Notes under the pieces: generated by a model
Seen by the model: the letters and a program-made list of their open reading frames with translations, nothing else
What the model was told of the DNA's origin: nothing
Databases searched by the model: none
Program-made: the position numbers and the translations under genes
Shown here: in pieces, positions 1 through 6,531 of the stretch
How positions within the stretch are numbered: the first letter of the stretch is position 1
How the letters are laid out: every line of letters begins with the position of its first letter
From: Methanosarcinales archaeon
GTDB taxonomy: Archaea > Halobacteriota > Syntropharchaeia > Alkanophagales > Methanospirareceae
NCBI GenBank assembly: GCA_025464645.1
Contig: JAODGF010000026.1
Location: forward strand, 1-11,253
Direction: 5' to 3'
Length of the DNA: 11,253 bases

Positions 1-1647
1 TATTTCTGGTGTTGGTGATAGTGGCGGCGTCGGTGTAGGGGTCACTTCTACCGCTAATTTTATGTAACCCATATCTTCAACCACCTTCTGTCCTTCTTCG
101 CTCAGCACAAAGTCTATGAACGCTTTCTCTAATTCACCCGGCTCACCTTTCGTTATCAGGTACAGCGTCCTCACGATTGGATACTTATCTGATAGGACGT
201 TCTCGACGGTTGCCTCTACTCCGTCTATCTTAACCGCTTTCACGGAGGGGTCAACGTAGCCAAGAGAAATATACCCAATGCTGTTTTCATCTCCACTGAC
301 CGTTGCTCTCACCTCGCCATTCGAGGGCTTCACCGATGCTTTTCCAGCTATTTCTTTTTCCGATGGTTTCATCACGAATTTCTCGAATACTTCTCTCGTT
401 CCAGACCCTTCTTCACGTGTTATCACTCGAATCCCCTCATCAGCTCCCCCTACTTCCTTCCAGTTCGTTATCTCACCGCTGAATATCTTCGACACCTGTT
501 CCATCGTCAGTTCGCTTACCGGATTGCTCGGATGCACCACGATAGCCACGCTATCTTTGCCTATCCCTACCGGTTTTAAGTCGGGATATGTCTCCATTTC
601 TTTCGATTTTACGTCACGCGAAGCCGCGCCTATGTCTATCTCGCCAGCGCCCACTGCCTTTATGCCGTGACCAGAACCGCCACCAGAAACAGATATTCTC
701 AACGCAGGGTTTTTTTCCATGAGAATTCTCGCGCATTCCTGATTTATCGGCAGCACGGTCGTAGAACCTGCGATTGTCAATTCGCCGGAAAGTTCTGCTG
801 GTGTAGGCGCCACAGCCAATTTTATGTAGCCCATATCCTCAACCACCTTTTGCCCTTCTTCGCTCAACACAAAGTCTATGAACGCTTTCTCCAGTTGGCT
901 TGGCTCTCCTTTCGTTATCAAATACAGCGTCCTCACGATTGGATATTTATCTGATAGGACGTTCTCGACGGTTGCCTCTACTCCGTCTATCTTAAGAGCT
1001 TTCACTGAAGGGTCAAGGTAGCCAAGGGAAAGGTAACCGATGCTATTTTCGTCTCCGCTGACCGTTGCTCTTACTTCGCCATTCGAGGGCTTCACCGATG
1101 CTTCCCCTGCCATTTCTCGCTCATGCGGTTTCATCACATATTTCTCAAATACTTCTCTCGTTCCAGACCCTTCTTCACGTGTTATCACTCGAATCCCCTC
1201 ATCAGCTCCTCCTACTTCCTTCCAGTTCGTTATCTCACCTGCGAATATCTCCGACACCTGTTCCATCGTCAGTTCGCTTACCGGATTGCTCGGATGCACC
1301 ACGATAGCCACGCTATCTTTGCCTATCCCTACTGGTTTTAAGTCGGGATACGTCTCCATTTCTTTCGATTTTACGTCACGCGAAGCCGCACCTATGTCTA
1401 TCTCACCTGCGCCCACCGCCTTTATGCCGTGACCAGAACCGCCACCGGAAACGGATATTCTCAACGCAGGGTTCTTTTCCATGAGAATTCTCGCGCACTC
1501 CTGATTTATCGGCAGCACGGTTGTAGAACCTGCGATTGTCAGTTCGCCGGAAAGCCCTGCGGGTGACCCATGTGCCGGGATTAAAACTACCGCTGTTCCT
1601 GCTGCTATCACTACTGCCACTATCCCTATCGCTACAAATTTTTCCAT
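1..1647 (-). CDS. Tandem two-domain PstS-type phosphate-binding protein (3' end outside window)
   Basis: Predicted secreted or surface-held phosphate-binding protein of the PstS family. An uninterrupted frame of 549 codons runs from ATG 1647 to the window edge. Residues 5-25 are a hydrophobic signal segment without a lipobox cysteine. Two PstS-like domains follow, about residues 34-280 and 288-535, each carrying the family's phosphate-contact motifs: GSTT (40-43 and 294-297), SGGGSGHG (67-74 and 321-328) and GSGTRE (160-165 and 414-419). By eye the domains are about 95% identical. After the second comes a Pro/Thr-rich tail (residues 538-549) that continues off the window, perhaps to a membrane anchor or a further domain. 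GGAGGT at 1657-1662 lies 9 bases before ATG, fixing the start. A PiT/DUF47 phosphate unit lies just upstream, supporting phosphate as ligand. A single PstS domain is the usual form, so the fusion is odd. Family assignment is sure; full length and anchoring are unknown. Confidence 0.92.
   Translation of the reverse strand, partial: MEKFVAIGIVAVVIAAGTAVVLIPAHGSPAGLSGELTIAGSTTVLPINQECARILMEKNPALRISVSGGGSGHGIKAVGAGEIDIGAASRDVKSKEMETYPDLKPVGIGKDSVAIVVHPSNPVSELTMEQVSEIFAGEITNWKEVGGADEGIRVITREEGSGTREVFEKYVMKPHEREMAGEASVKPSNGEVRATVSGDENSIGYLSLGYLDPSVKALKIDGVEATVENVLSDKYPIVRTLYLITKGEPSQLEKAFIDFVLSEEGQKVVEDMGYIKLAVAPTPAELSGELTIAGSTTVLPINQECARILMEKNPALRISVSGGGSGHGIKAVGAGEIDIGAASRDVKSKEMETYPDLKPVGIGKDSVAIVVHPSNPVSELTMEQVSKIFSGEITNWKEVGGADEGIRVITREEGSGTREVFEKFVMKPSEKEIAGKASVKPSNGEVRATVSGDENSIGYISLGYVDPSVKAVKIDGVEATVENVLSDKYPIVRTLYLITKGEPGELEKAFIDFVLSEEGQKVVEDMGYIKLAVEVTPTPTPPLSPTPEI
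49..801 (-). repeat. Tandem repeat unit 2 (second PstS domain)
   Basis: Second copy of the 762-bp-period repeat, in the same reading frame as the first. Most amino-acid differences from unit 1 fall in about 15 residues around positions 320-400 of the window (for example FVMKPSEKEI in place of YVMKPHEREM). The rest is almost unchanged. The flanking linkers differ: a short Pro-containing linker joins the two units, and a longer Pro/Thr stretch follows this one. Confidence 0.9.
811..1563 (-). repeat. Tandem repeat unit 1 (first PstS domain)
   Basis: First copy of a 762-bp-period direct repeat inside the PstS-type gene, coding roughly residues 29-279. It aligns without gaps to the unit at 49-801. 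In a 121-base stretch compared base by base (1303-1423 against 541-661) there are 6 differences, all silent in the coding frame. Confidence 0.9.
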
Positions 1648-1684
1648 TTTATTTTTACCTCCAATATGTGGAAAATGAAAAGAG

Positions 1685-1700
1685 TATATAAACTTTTCGA
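1685..1700 (-). promoter_or_regulatory. BRE/TATA promoter of the PstS-type gene
   Basis: On the minus strand CGAAAAG followed by TTTATATA matches an archaeal BRE plus TATA box. It lies 38 bases before ATG 1647, so transcription would begin near 1660-1663, just ahead of the Shine-Dalgarno GGAGGT. The 8-base palindrome TTTCGAAA (1695-1702) overlaps the BRE and could be an operator half; that part is speculative. A second TTTATATA lies 39 bases upstream. Confidence 0.7.
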
Positions 1701-1723
1701 AATTTACGTAGTTAAGTAGGATA

Positions 1724-1731
1724 TATATAAA
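1724..1731 (-). promoter_or_regulatory. Second upstream TATA-like octamer
   Basis: A second exact TTTATATA on the minus strand, 39 bases upstream of the first, would give a leader of about 50 bases to the PstS-type gene. It lacks a purine-rich BRE, so it is weaker or may be incidental in an AT-rich spacer. Confidence 0.3.
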
Positions 1732-1762
1732 TAATTAGAGGCTGTTAATTTATGTTGCTCAC

Positions 1763-1767
1763 AAAAA
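1763..1767 (-). terminator. Short T-run after the PiT gene
   Basis: Five T residues on the minus strand, 8 bases past the PiT stop codon. Archaeal termination often uses oligo-T tracts; five is short, so termination here may be partial and allow read-through into the PstS-type gene. Confidence 0.2.
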
Positions 1768-1774
1768 GTTTGCA

Positions 1775-2785
1775 CTACAAACCCCACTGCACCACCCAAT
1801 ACGCCGCTCCTCCAATTACCGCCGCCAGCGGAATGGTTATCACCCATGCAGTAATCATTTTCCACACCTCGGACCATCTTATTCGCCTGAGGTTTTGAAA
1901 GAACGTCCCTCCAATTACTGAAGAAGCAACTACATGTGTGGTACTTGCAGGCATACCTGCTAAACTCACTCCTAATATCGCGAGACCTGCACCTGCTTCT
2001 GCTGAGAAGCCGTGCTTTGCCTCTACCCGCGTCAATTTCCAGCCCATCGTCTCCATTACTCGCCAACCCAACAAAAAAGTCCCTGCAGCCATCACCACTC
2101 CACAGCTTATCATCACCCACAACGGGACGTCAAAATCCTGGATAAAACCGCCAGCGAGCAAAGCTATGGTGATCACCCCCATTGCATTTTGTGTATCATT
2201 CATACCGTGACTGAAAGCCATAAATGGTGTTGTAATTATCTGTCCTTTTCTAAATATCCCTTCGACCTTCGGGGTAGGTGTGTGTTTAAAAACCAGGTAA
2301 ATTAGCCAGCTATTGAAAGAGAAAATCAGGAGCCCCGCCATAAGTCCCATAAAAGGACCCAATACAATGGCAAGAAACACTTTATTGGTGAGTATATCCC
2401 AGTGTATCAGCCCCCCTGCTGCTATTCCAGCACCTAAAAGCCCACCTACCAGCGAATGACTCACACTTATCGGAATTCCAAAAGTTGTGCAAAGAAACAC
2501 CCATATTATTGCTCCAATCAGACCACTGATAAGAACCCCAAAAAATATATCCGGTGCTAAACTTTTAATATCCACAATTCCTTTTCCTATGGTCTCTGCT
2601 ACTCTTGTAGAGGCGAAAGCGCCAGCAAGGTTAAATACACTCGCCACAATCAATGCTTTAAGAGGCGTTAGCGCTTTCGTGGCTGTGGTCGTAGCAATTG
2701 CATTCGCACGGTCATTTGCACCGTTCAGGAAATCAAAAACCAATGCTAAAATTATTATTATGGTGACAAGCCAAAAAGGAGACAT
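1775..2785 (-). CDS. pit: PiT-family inorganic phosphate permease
   Basis: Membrane phosphate transporter of the PiT family, expected to move inorganic phosphate into the cell with a coupling cation. The 336-residue protein has the family's duplicated architecture: GANDRANAI at 22-30 and its counterpart FSHGMNDTQNAMG at 191-203, plus GIPISVSHSLVGG (103-115) and GMPASTTHVVASSVIGG (277-293). Strongly hydrophobic segments lie between them, with a polar central loop around 168-186. Length matches short archaeal members. Its ATG starts 3 bases after the stop codon of the DUF47 gene, so the two are almost surely co-transcribed, the usual pairing for this family. Sulfate is transported by some relatives, but the PhoU-like and PstS-like neighbours favour phosphate. 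The upstream G-rich GGGCGGGA is a weak ribosome site; translational coupling is likely. Confidence 0.95.
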   Translation of the reverse strand: MSPFWLVTIIIILALVFDFLNGANDRANAIATTTATKALTPLKALIVASVFNLAGAFASTRVAETIGKGIVDIKSLAPDIFFGVLISGLIGAIIWVFLCTTFGIPISVSHSLVGGLLGAGIAAGGLIHWDILTNKVFLAIVLGPFMGLMAGLLIFSFNSWLIYLVFKHTPTPKVEGIFRKGQIITTPFMAFSHGMNDTQNAMGVITIALLAGGFIQDFDVPLWVMISCGVVMAAGTFLLGWRVMETMGWKLTRVEAKHGFSAEAGAGLAILGVSLAGMPASTTHVVASSVIGGTFFQNLRRIRWSEVWKMITAWVITIPLAAVIGGAAYWVVQWGL

Positions 2786-2788
2786 CCA

Positions 2789-3478
2789 TCAAATCCCGCC
2801 CTTTAATCTAAATGTCTCCAGGATATTCGCCACGTCCTCACACTGGTCCATTGTATCTTCTAAGATGTCCACTATCTCTCGAAGCAGCAGTCTATCAAGG
2901 AGCTCATCAGGATTTTTTACTGGTGTGGTCATCAGTGTTCTCAGCCATTTACGGTTTATTTTATCGGCTTCGTTTTCTAATTCATTTGTTTTTACACAGC
3001 ACATTTCTAAAGCTGGTTCATCACATCTCATATCACGTAAGCAATGAACCGCCGTTCTTATTTCCTGCGCAGCCTCCAGGATAATCGGCGAAAATTCACT
3101 TACAGGCGCTGGAAGCGTCTCCTTTTGCGCGAATGTCAGCCTTACTACGGCTTTCTCGATGCCATCTATTACATTATCCAGATTATGAGCGAAATAACGT
3201 ATATCGCCCTTTTCCTCCGTAACCCGTGTGTGGTCATAGAACAATCCCTGTATGATTTGATGAACAATCGAATCTGCTTCTCCTTCCAGTTCTTCGAGTT
3301 GCGCACTGATTTGCGGCAGTTCAGAATAATCGTCTCCCAAATCCATTAATAGCCCCGCTGCTTCTACCGCTTTCTCCGCAAGCGCCTCAAAGAGGTCGAA
3401 AAATTTCCGCTCCCTGGGTAAAAACGTCATTTTATGCAACACTGAGCTCAATACCAATGCTTTCGTTGCTCTTTTCAT
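2789..3478 (-). CDS. DUF47 family PhoU-like phosphate transport regulator
   Basis: Cytoplasmic all-helical protein of the DUF47 family, related to PhoU, which partners and probably regulates PiT permeases. With the start chosen here it has 229 residues. The family's entry motif FLPRERKFFDLFEALAE begins about residue 19, and the rest is long amphipathic helices rich in Glu, Leu and Arg, such as FAHNLDNVIDGIEKAV. An in-frame ATG exists at 3502, but ATG 3478 is preferred because GGGTGAGGGG directly precedes it and the TATA box at 3518-3525 predicts transcription starting near 3496, inside the longer version. It is the first gene of a two-gene unit with the PiT permease. Function as a regulator rather than a transporter subunit is inferred from the family. 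Confidence 0.9.
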   Translation of the reverse strand: MKRATKALVLSSVLHKMTFLPRERKFFDLFEALAEKAVEAAGLLMDLGDDYSELPQISAQLEELEGEADSIVHQIIQGLFYDHTRVTEEKGDIRYFAHNLDNVIDGIEKAVVRLTFAQKETLPAPVSEFSPIILEAAQEIRTAVHCLRDMRCDEPALEMCCVKTNELENEADKINRKWLRTLMTTPVKNPDELLDRLLLREIVDILEDTMDQCEDVANILETFRLKGGI

Positions 3479-3517
3479 CCCCCTCACCCTTAGCATTAAC
3501 ATATGGAGCAGAGAGGT

Positions 3518-3531
3518 TATTTAAATCTTTC
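3518..3531 (-). promoter_or_regulatory. BRE/TATA promoter of the DUF47-pit unit
   Basis: Minus-strand GAAAGA then TTTAAATA, a near-ideal archaeal BRE/TATA pair 40 bases ahead of ATG 3478. The predicted start site near 3496 leaves a leader of about 18 bases containing the ribosome site. Further AT-rich TATA-like sequence continues at 3541-3572. Confidence 0.65.
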
Positions 3532-3576
3532 TAAATTTGCTTATATAAAAACTTTAATATATATATAGATATAAAG

Positions 3577-4158
3577 TTACAACAGATGGTCTAACAATTT
3601 CCTGAAAGCCCTGCTTCTATGCGATATTTTGTTCTTTTCCTCGATGCTCAGCTCTGCAAAAGTTTTCCCTGTTCCCTCGAACTCGAATATGGGGTCGTAG
3701 CCAAAGCCGCCTTTCCCCCTTATCTTCTCCGCTATTTTACCTTCCGCGGTGCCGACAAAGAGAAGAGGTGCGTTTTTTGGTGATTCACAGAATGCAACGA
3801 CTGTTTTAAAAGTAGCTTTTCGCTCTTCTCCTTTTTTATCTGCCATTAACTTCAGTATTCCCTCGTTGCCTATTTTGTCGAAGACAAAAGCAGAGAAGGG
3901 ACCCGGGAAGCCATTTAAAGCGTGAATAAACAATCCCGAATCTTCTAAGAAGAAGGGCTTTTTTAGCGTCATCTTCTCCCTTATATAATTCGCACTTTCT
4001 CGCGCCACTGACTCTATTTCTGCAAGCTGCAACTCAGGATAGTCATATTCAAGATGCTCGATTGTTATGCTTTTAGCTTCCGCGTCAGCCAAATCCTGCA
4101 CCTCTTTTACCTTGTTTTTGTTCGTGGTGATGAAGATGATTTCTTTTTCTGGACGCAT
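3577..4158 (-). CDS. rdgB: XTP/dITP diphosphatase (RdgB/HAM1 family)
   Basis: House-cleaning nucleotide pyrophosphatase that hydrolyses XTP, ITP and dITP to monophosphates, keeping deaminated purines out of nucleic acids; cytoplasmic, metal-dependent. All family signatures are present in order over 193 residues: TTNKNKVKEV (11-20) for the nucleotide, LEDSGL (71-76) with acidic metal or catalytic residues, GFPGPFSAF (83-91), GFGYDPIF (151-158) for base recognition and SHRSRA (179-184). Length is standard for the family. The ATG lies 7 bases after the secD stop, so it is probably co-transcribed and translationally coupled with secD. No truncation or odd residue is seen. Confidence 0.95.
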   Translation of the reverse strand: MRPEKEIIFITTNKNKVKEVQDLADAEAKSITIEHLEYDYPELQLAEIESVARESANYIREKMTLKKPFFLEDSGLFIHALNGFPGPFSAFVFDKIGNEGILKLMADKKGEERKATFKTVVAFCESPKNAPLLFVGTAEGKIAEKIRGKGGFGYDPIFEFEGTGKTFAELSIEEKNKISHRSRAFRKLLDHLL

Positions 4159-4165
4159 AGTAAAT

Positions 4166-5890
4166 TCACATTATCCCCTCTATCACCCTCGCATAAGCCG
4201 GTCTCGTAATGATAATGCCTATCAGCAGTCCAACGATGGTTATAAACGCAAAACCCCTTAATGTGCCAAGCGCCATCAAAGCAAGAACAAGCATCGCCAC
4301 GATGGTTGTCGTGGCAGAAACGAAGATTATACCAAATGCAAATGATATTCGTTTACGATACATCCTTGCGGAAGAGCGACCACCTGAAAGCACTTCATCC
4401 GTTATTATCACCAATTGGTCCACTCCTGTACCGATTACCGCTATTATCCCTGCAATACTCGGTAAATCTAACTGCCATCCCCCTGGAACCACTACTGCGA
4501 ACCCCAATATCAGAATTACCTCACTAAGAAGTGTGAAGAACATCGGCAATACTATCTTGGGCTCCCGGTATCGTAAGTAAACAACAAGCGTAACGGAAAT
4601 AAGAGCAAGTAATCCTGCAATTAACGCTCCTTCCTTGAATTTCACGCCCAAATATGCTGGCACTTCCCCTGATCCTATTATCTCCACATTCACCGGTAAC
4701 GCACCTGCTTTTAAGTGTATGATCAGCTCCCTTGCCGCTTCTCTCCCTTCATCTCCTGACCCTGTGTTTGCAGTCCACACATAAATAACTCCTTCTTTTA
4801 GTTTCTCGCATGCTTCATCCGCTATTGGTGCACTGTACACCACCACATCGTCAAGCAGCATTGCCAGTTCGTGATCCGCAGGGCTGTCTATTGCACCATA
4901 TTTAATCGCAGCGTCTCTTAATGCAACTGCCCCTTCCTTATTTAACGCAAAAGGAGCTCCCCATTCTTCATACTCCTCTCCCTGCCATTTCCTCGTCTCG
5001 CTCGTTGGCGTAGTCCCCACGTTTTCTATTCCCTCGCTCCCGTACATGACATGAGCGGTGATATTCTCGATCTCCTCCAATCTTTGTCCTTTCTCTATGT
5101 CCCCCCCCGTACCATTCGTCTGCATCCGTATCTCAAACTTTCCTGGCTTGCCCACCAGATCCTTTGCCGTTTTGATATCTATCCCTGCTAAGTCTATCAC
5201 CATGAGGTTATTCCCAACGGTTCTTATCGTAGTGCTCGCTAATCCCAGCATGTTTATTTTTGTCTCTATTATTCGGCGAGTTTCGTCCCTTGTTGCTGGG
5301 GTCAGGGAATCCTCGAAAAAATCTATACTACTGTTTATTCCCTTTAACACCTCAGACAACTGTTCTTTTGTAACGCTCTTCCTTATTTCGTATATCACCC
5401 TGTCGTCAGCTTTGTAAGGAGTCACCTCGGTATCCAGCTCCTTTTCAAGAAATTCAACGATTTTAGTCTCATTAACTGTATCAGGTGCATCTATCCCGAC
5501 TAAAGTGCCTTCCAATTTCAACTGCAGCGAGCTCCCCCCCACCAAATCCAGACCATATCTCAGATTACCATTTATTCCCGCACCAGAAAAAAACGGCTCT
5601 CCATTGGCTTTTTCCGCTATGCTTCCGTTAATCTCCTTCAACGCCTCCGATAACCGCTCTTTTGAAACCCCTGGTCTTATCTCATAGATCCCCTCTCCCG
5701 CATAATTTACCTCTGCGCCCAGTTCTTTTTTAAGAAAAGAGGAAACCGCACTCTCACCGATGTCTGCATTTATCTTAGCTGTGACGGGCGGTGGTGGATA
5801 AACATAAATGACAAACAAAGCGGCTAAAACGCACAATAAAAGCGCCATTACCCTTACGTCCCCTAATAATCCTCTTTCGCTTTTTTTCAT
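4166..5890 (-). CDS. secD: Archaeal protein-export membrane protein SecD
   Basis: Subunit of the SecDF complex that uses ion flow to help proteins through or off the SecYEG channel. The 574-residue protein has a first membrane helix at 14-31, a large extracytoplasmic domain and a C-terminal block of five helices from about 420 to 570. Archaeal SecD markers include GLDLVGGSSLQLKL (113-126), TRDETRRIIETKINMLGL (200-217), GKPGKFEIR (247-255), the IIGSGEVPAYLG segment (404-415) and GTGVDQLVIITDE (487-499) in the helix with the conserved acidic residue. Two similar 43-46-residue modules, at 49-91 and 144-189, flank the GLDLVGG motif. Purine-rich GAAGGA 8 bases before the ATG supports the start. 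An eight-base G run lies in the coding strand at 5101-5108. secF, commonly next to secD in archaea, is not adjacent here; rdgB follows at 7 bases. Confidence 0.95.
   Translation of the reverse strand: MKKSERGLLGDVRVMALLLCVLAALFVIYVYPPPPVTAKINADIGESAVSSFLKKELGAEVNYAGEGIYEIRPGVSKERLSEALKEINGSIAEKANGEPFFSGAGINGNLRYGLDLVGGSSLQLKLEGTLVGIDAPDTVNETKIVEFLEKELDTEVTPYKADDRVIYEIRKSVTKEQLSEVLKGINSSIDFFEDSLTPATRDETRRIIETKINMLGLASTTIRTVGNNLMVIDLAGIDIKTAKDLVGKPGKFEIRMQTNGTGGDIEKGQRLEEIENITAHVMYGSEGIENVGTTPTSETRKWQGEEYEEWGAPFALNKEGAVALRDAAIKYGAIDSPADHELAMLLDDVVVYSAPIADEACEKLKEGVIYVWTANTGSGDEGREAARELIIHLKAGALPVNVEIIGSGEVPAYLGVKFKEGALIAGLLALISVTLVVYLRYREPKIVLPMFFTLLSEVILILGFAVVVPGGWQLDLPSIAGIIAVIGTGVDQLVIITDEVLSGGRSSARMYRKRISFAFGIIFVSATTTIVAMLVLALMALGTLRGFAFITIVGLLIGIIITRPAYARVIEGIM
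5324..5461 (-). repeat. Second copy of an internal SecD module (residues 144-189)
   Basis: This segment resembles residues 49-91 (window 5618-5746). Shared pieces in order are FLxKEL, EV, IYEIR, then VxKExLSExLKxINxSI. By eye 23-25 of 43 aligned positions are identical. The two lie either side of the GLDLVGG motif, pointing to an internal duplication within the extracytoplasmic domain. Confidence 0.7.
5618..5746 (-). repeat. First copy of an internal SecD module (residues 49-91)
   Basis: N-terminal partner of the duplicated SecD module. It starts with FLKKELGAEV and ends with LSEALKEINGSI. It lies between the first membrane helix and the GLDLVGG motif. Confidence 0.7.
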
Positions 5891-5925
5891 TGTCGCAGTC
5901 CTTCTCTACATTAACGCTTACAAAA

Positions 5926-5940
5926 TCATATAATTTTGAT
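5926..5940 (-). promoter_or_regulatory. Possible TATA region for secD-rdgB
   Basis: Minus-strand ATCAAAATTATATG resembles a BRE plus weak TATA, about 40 bases before the secD ATG. The 95-base gap to the nitroreductase stop makes an independent promoter plausible. The match is imperfect. Confidence 0.35.
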
Positions 5941-5985
5941 GCTTTTAAAAAATATCAACTTGAGATTTGGATTTTTTTCCACACT

Positions 5986-6522
5986 TTATTGAGCATATTT
6001 ACCCACAGGCATCACGTATATCGGCTTATGCTCCTCTGGAAGACTTAAGACCTTCGCAACCTCATCATCGTAAAATGCACCTATGGCGACGGTAGCCAGA
6101 CCCAGCGCCTCACATTGCAAATAGATATTCTGCGAGACATGCCCCACTTCTATATGCACATATCTTATCCCACGCTCTCCATATCTACGCGTTGTCCTTT
6201 CATACTCTGCGGTAATCACAAAAGATACCGGGGCATCAGCGATGAACATCTGGCGTAAACAAGCTACTGCTAACTCTTCCCGTAAGTCGCCTTCCTTGTG
6301 CAATTCTAATTCCGAATATCCCTTTGTGTGATACACCCCGGCATCTATATCCCCTGCGCATTCCTTCCCTATTACTGCATACAGCTCCAGCGGATAAGTA
6401 GCGCCAGCCGAAGGCGCCTTACCCGCGGACCATATCAATTGCGAAAGTTGTTTCTCTGTCAGCGCGGTTCTTTTGAAAGACCTCCTCGATTTCCTTCTCT
6501 CTATCGCTTCTTCTATTTCCAT
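5986..6522 (-). CDS. SagB-like nitroreductase family FMN oxidoreductase
   Basis: Small flavoprotein of the nitroreductase superfamily, closest in pattern to SagB-type dehydrogenase domains. The 178-residue protein begins with an IxxRRSxRxF-like FMN-binding signature (RRKSRRSF, 9-16), then APSAGATYPLELY (36-48), GVYHT (62-66) and the typical RYGERGIRYVHIEVGHVSQN (113-132), and ends with a VGK motif (173-175). It is full length for a stand-alone domain. No ribosome site is evident; its ATG is 9 bases after the stop of the zinc-finger TPR gene, so translation is probably coupled. The physiological substrate cannot be told: SagB enzymes oxidise azolines in peptide toxins, but no cyclodehydratase or precursor peptide is seen here, so that role is unsupported. 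The family call is firm and the substrate unknown. Confidence 0.85.
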   Translation of the reverse strand: MEIEEAIERRKSRRSFKRTALTEKQLSQLIWSAGKAPSAGATYPLELYAVIGKECAGDIDAGVYHTKGYSELELHKEGDLREELAVACLRQMFIADAPVSFVITAEYERTTRRYGERGIRYVHIEVGHVSQNIYLQCEALGLATVAIGAFYDDEVAKVLSLPEEHKPIYVMPVGKYAQ

Positions 6523-6531
6523 CGGTTAAAA

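Noticed and set aside
278..1432. Two similar 130-codon plus-strand frames opposite the PstS-type gene
   Set aside because: They are antisense mirrors of the two repeat units; their similarity simply reflects the duplication. The minus-strand frame carries the family motifs.
49..1563. The 762-bp direct repeat as an insertion sequence or assembly duplicate
   Set aside because: There is no transposase, no inverted ends, and the copies carry mostly silent differences within one continuous frame, which fits domain duplication. Read-level confirmation would still be useful.
1704..2120. 138-codon minus-strand frame overlapping the PiT C-terminal part
   Set aside because: It is an out-of-frame overlap of the PiT gene, with no motif and no ribosome site.
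2487..3047. 186-codon plus-strand frame across the PiT/DUF47 junction
   Set aside because: It spans parts of two well-supported minus-strand genes and its translation shows no domain.
5986..6522. A SagB-type peptide-toxin (azole) biosynthesis cluster
   Set aside because: Only the oxidoreductase is present; no cyclodehydratase, precursor peptide or exporter is visible nearby.
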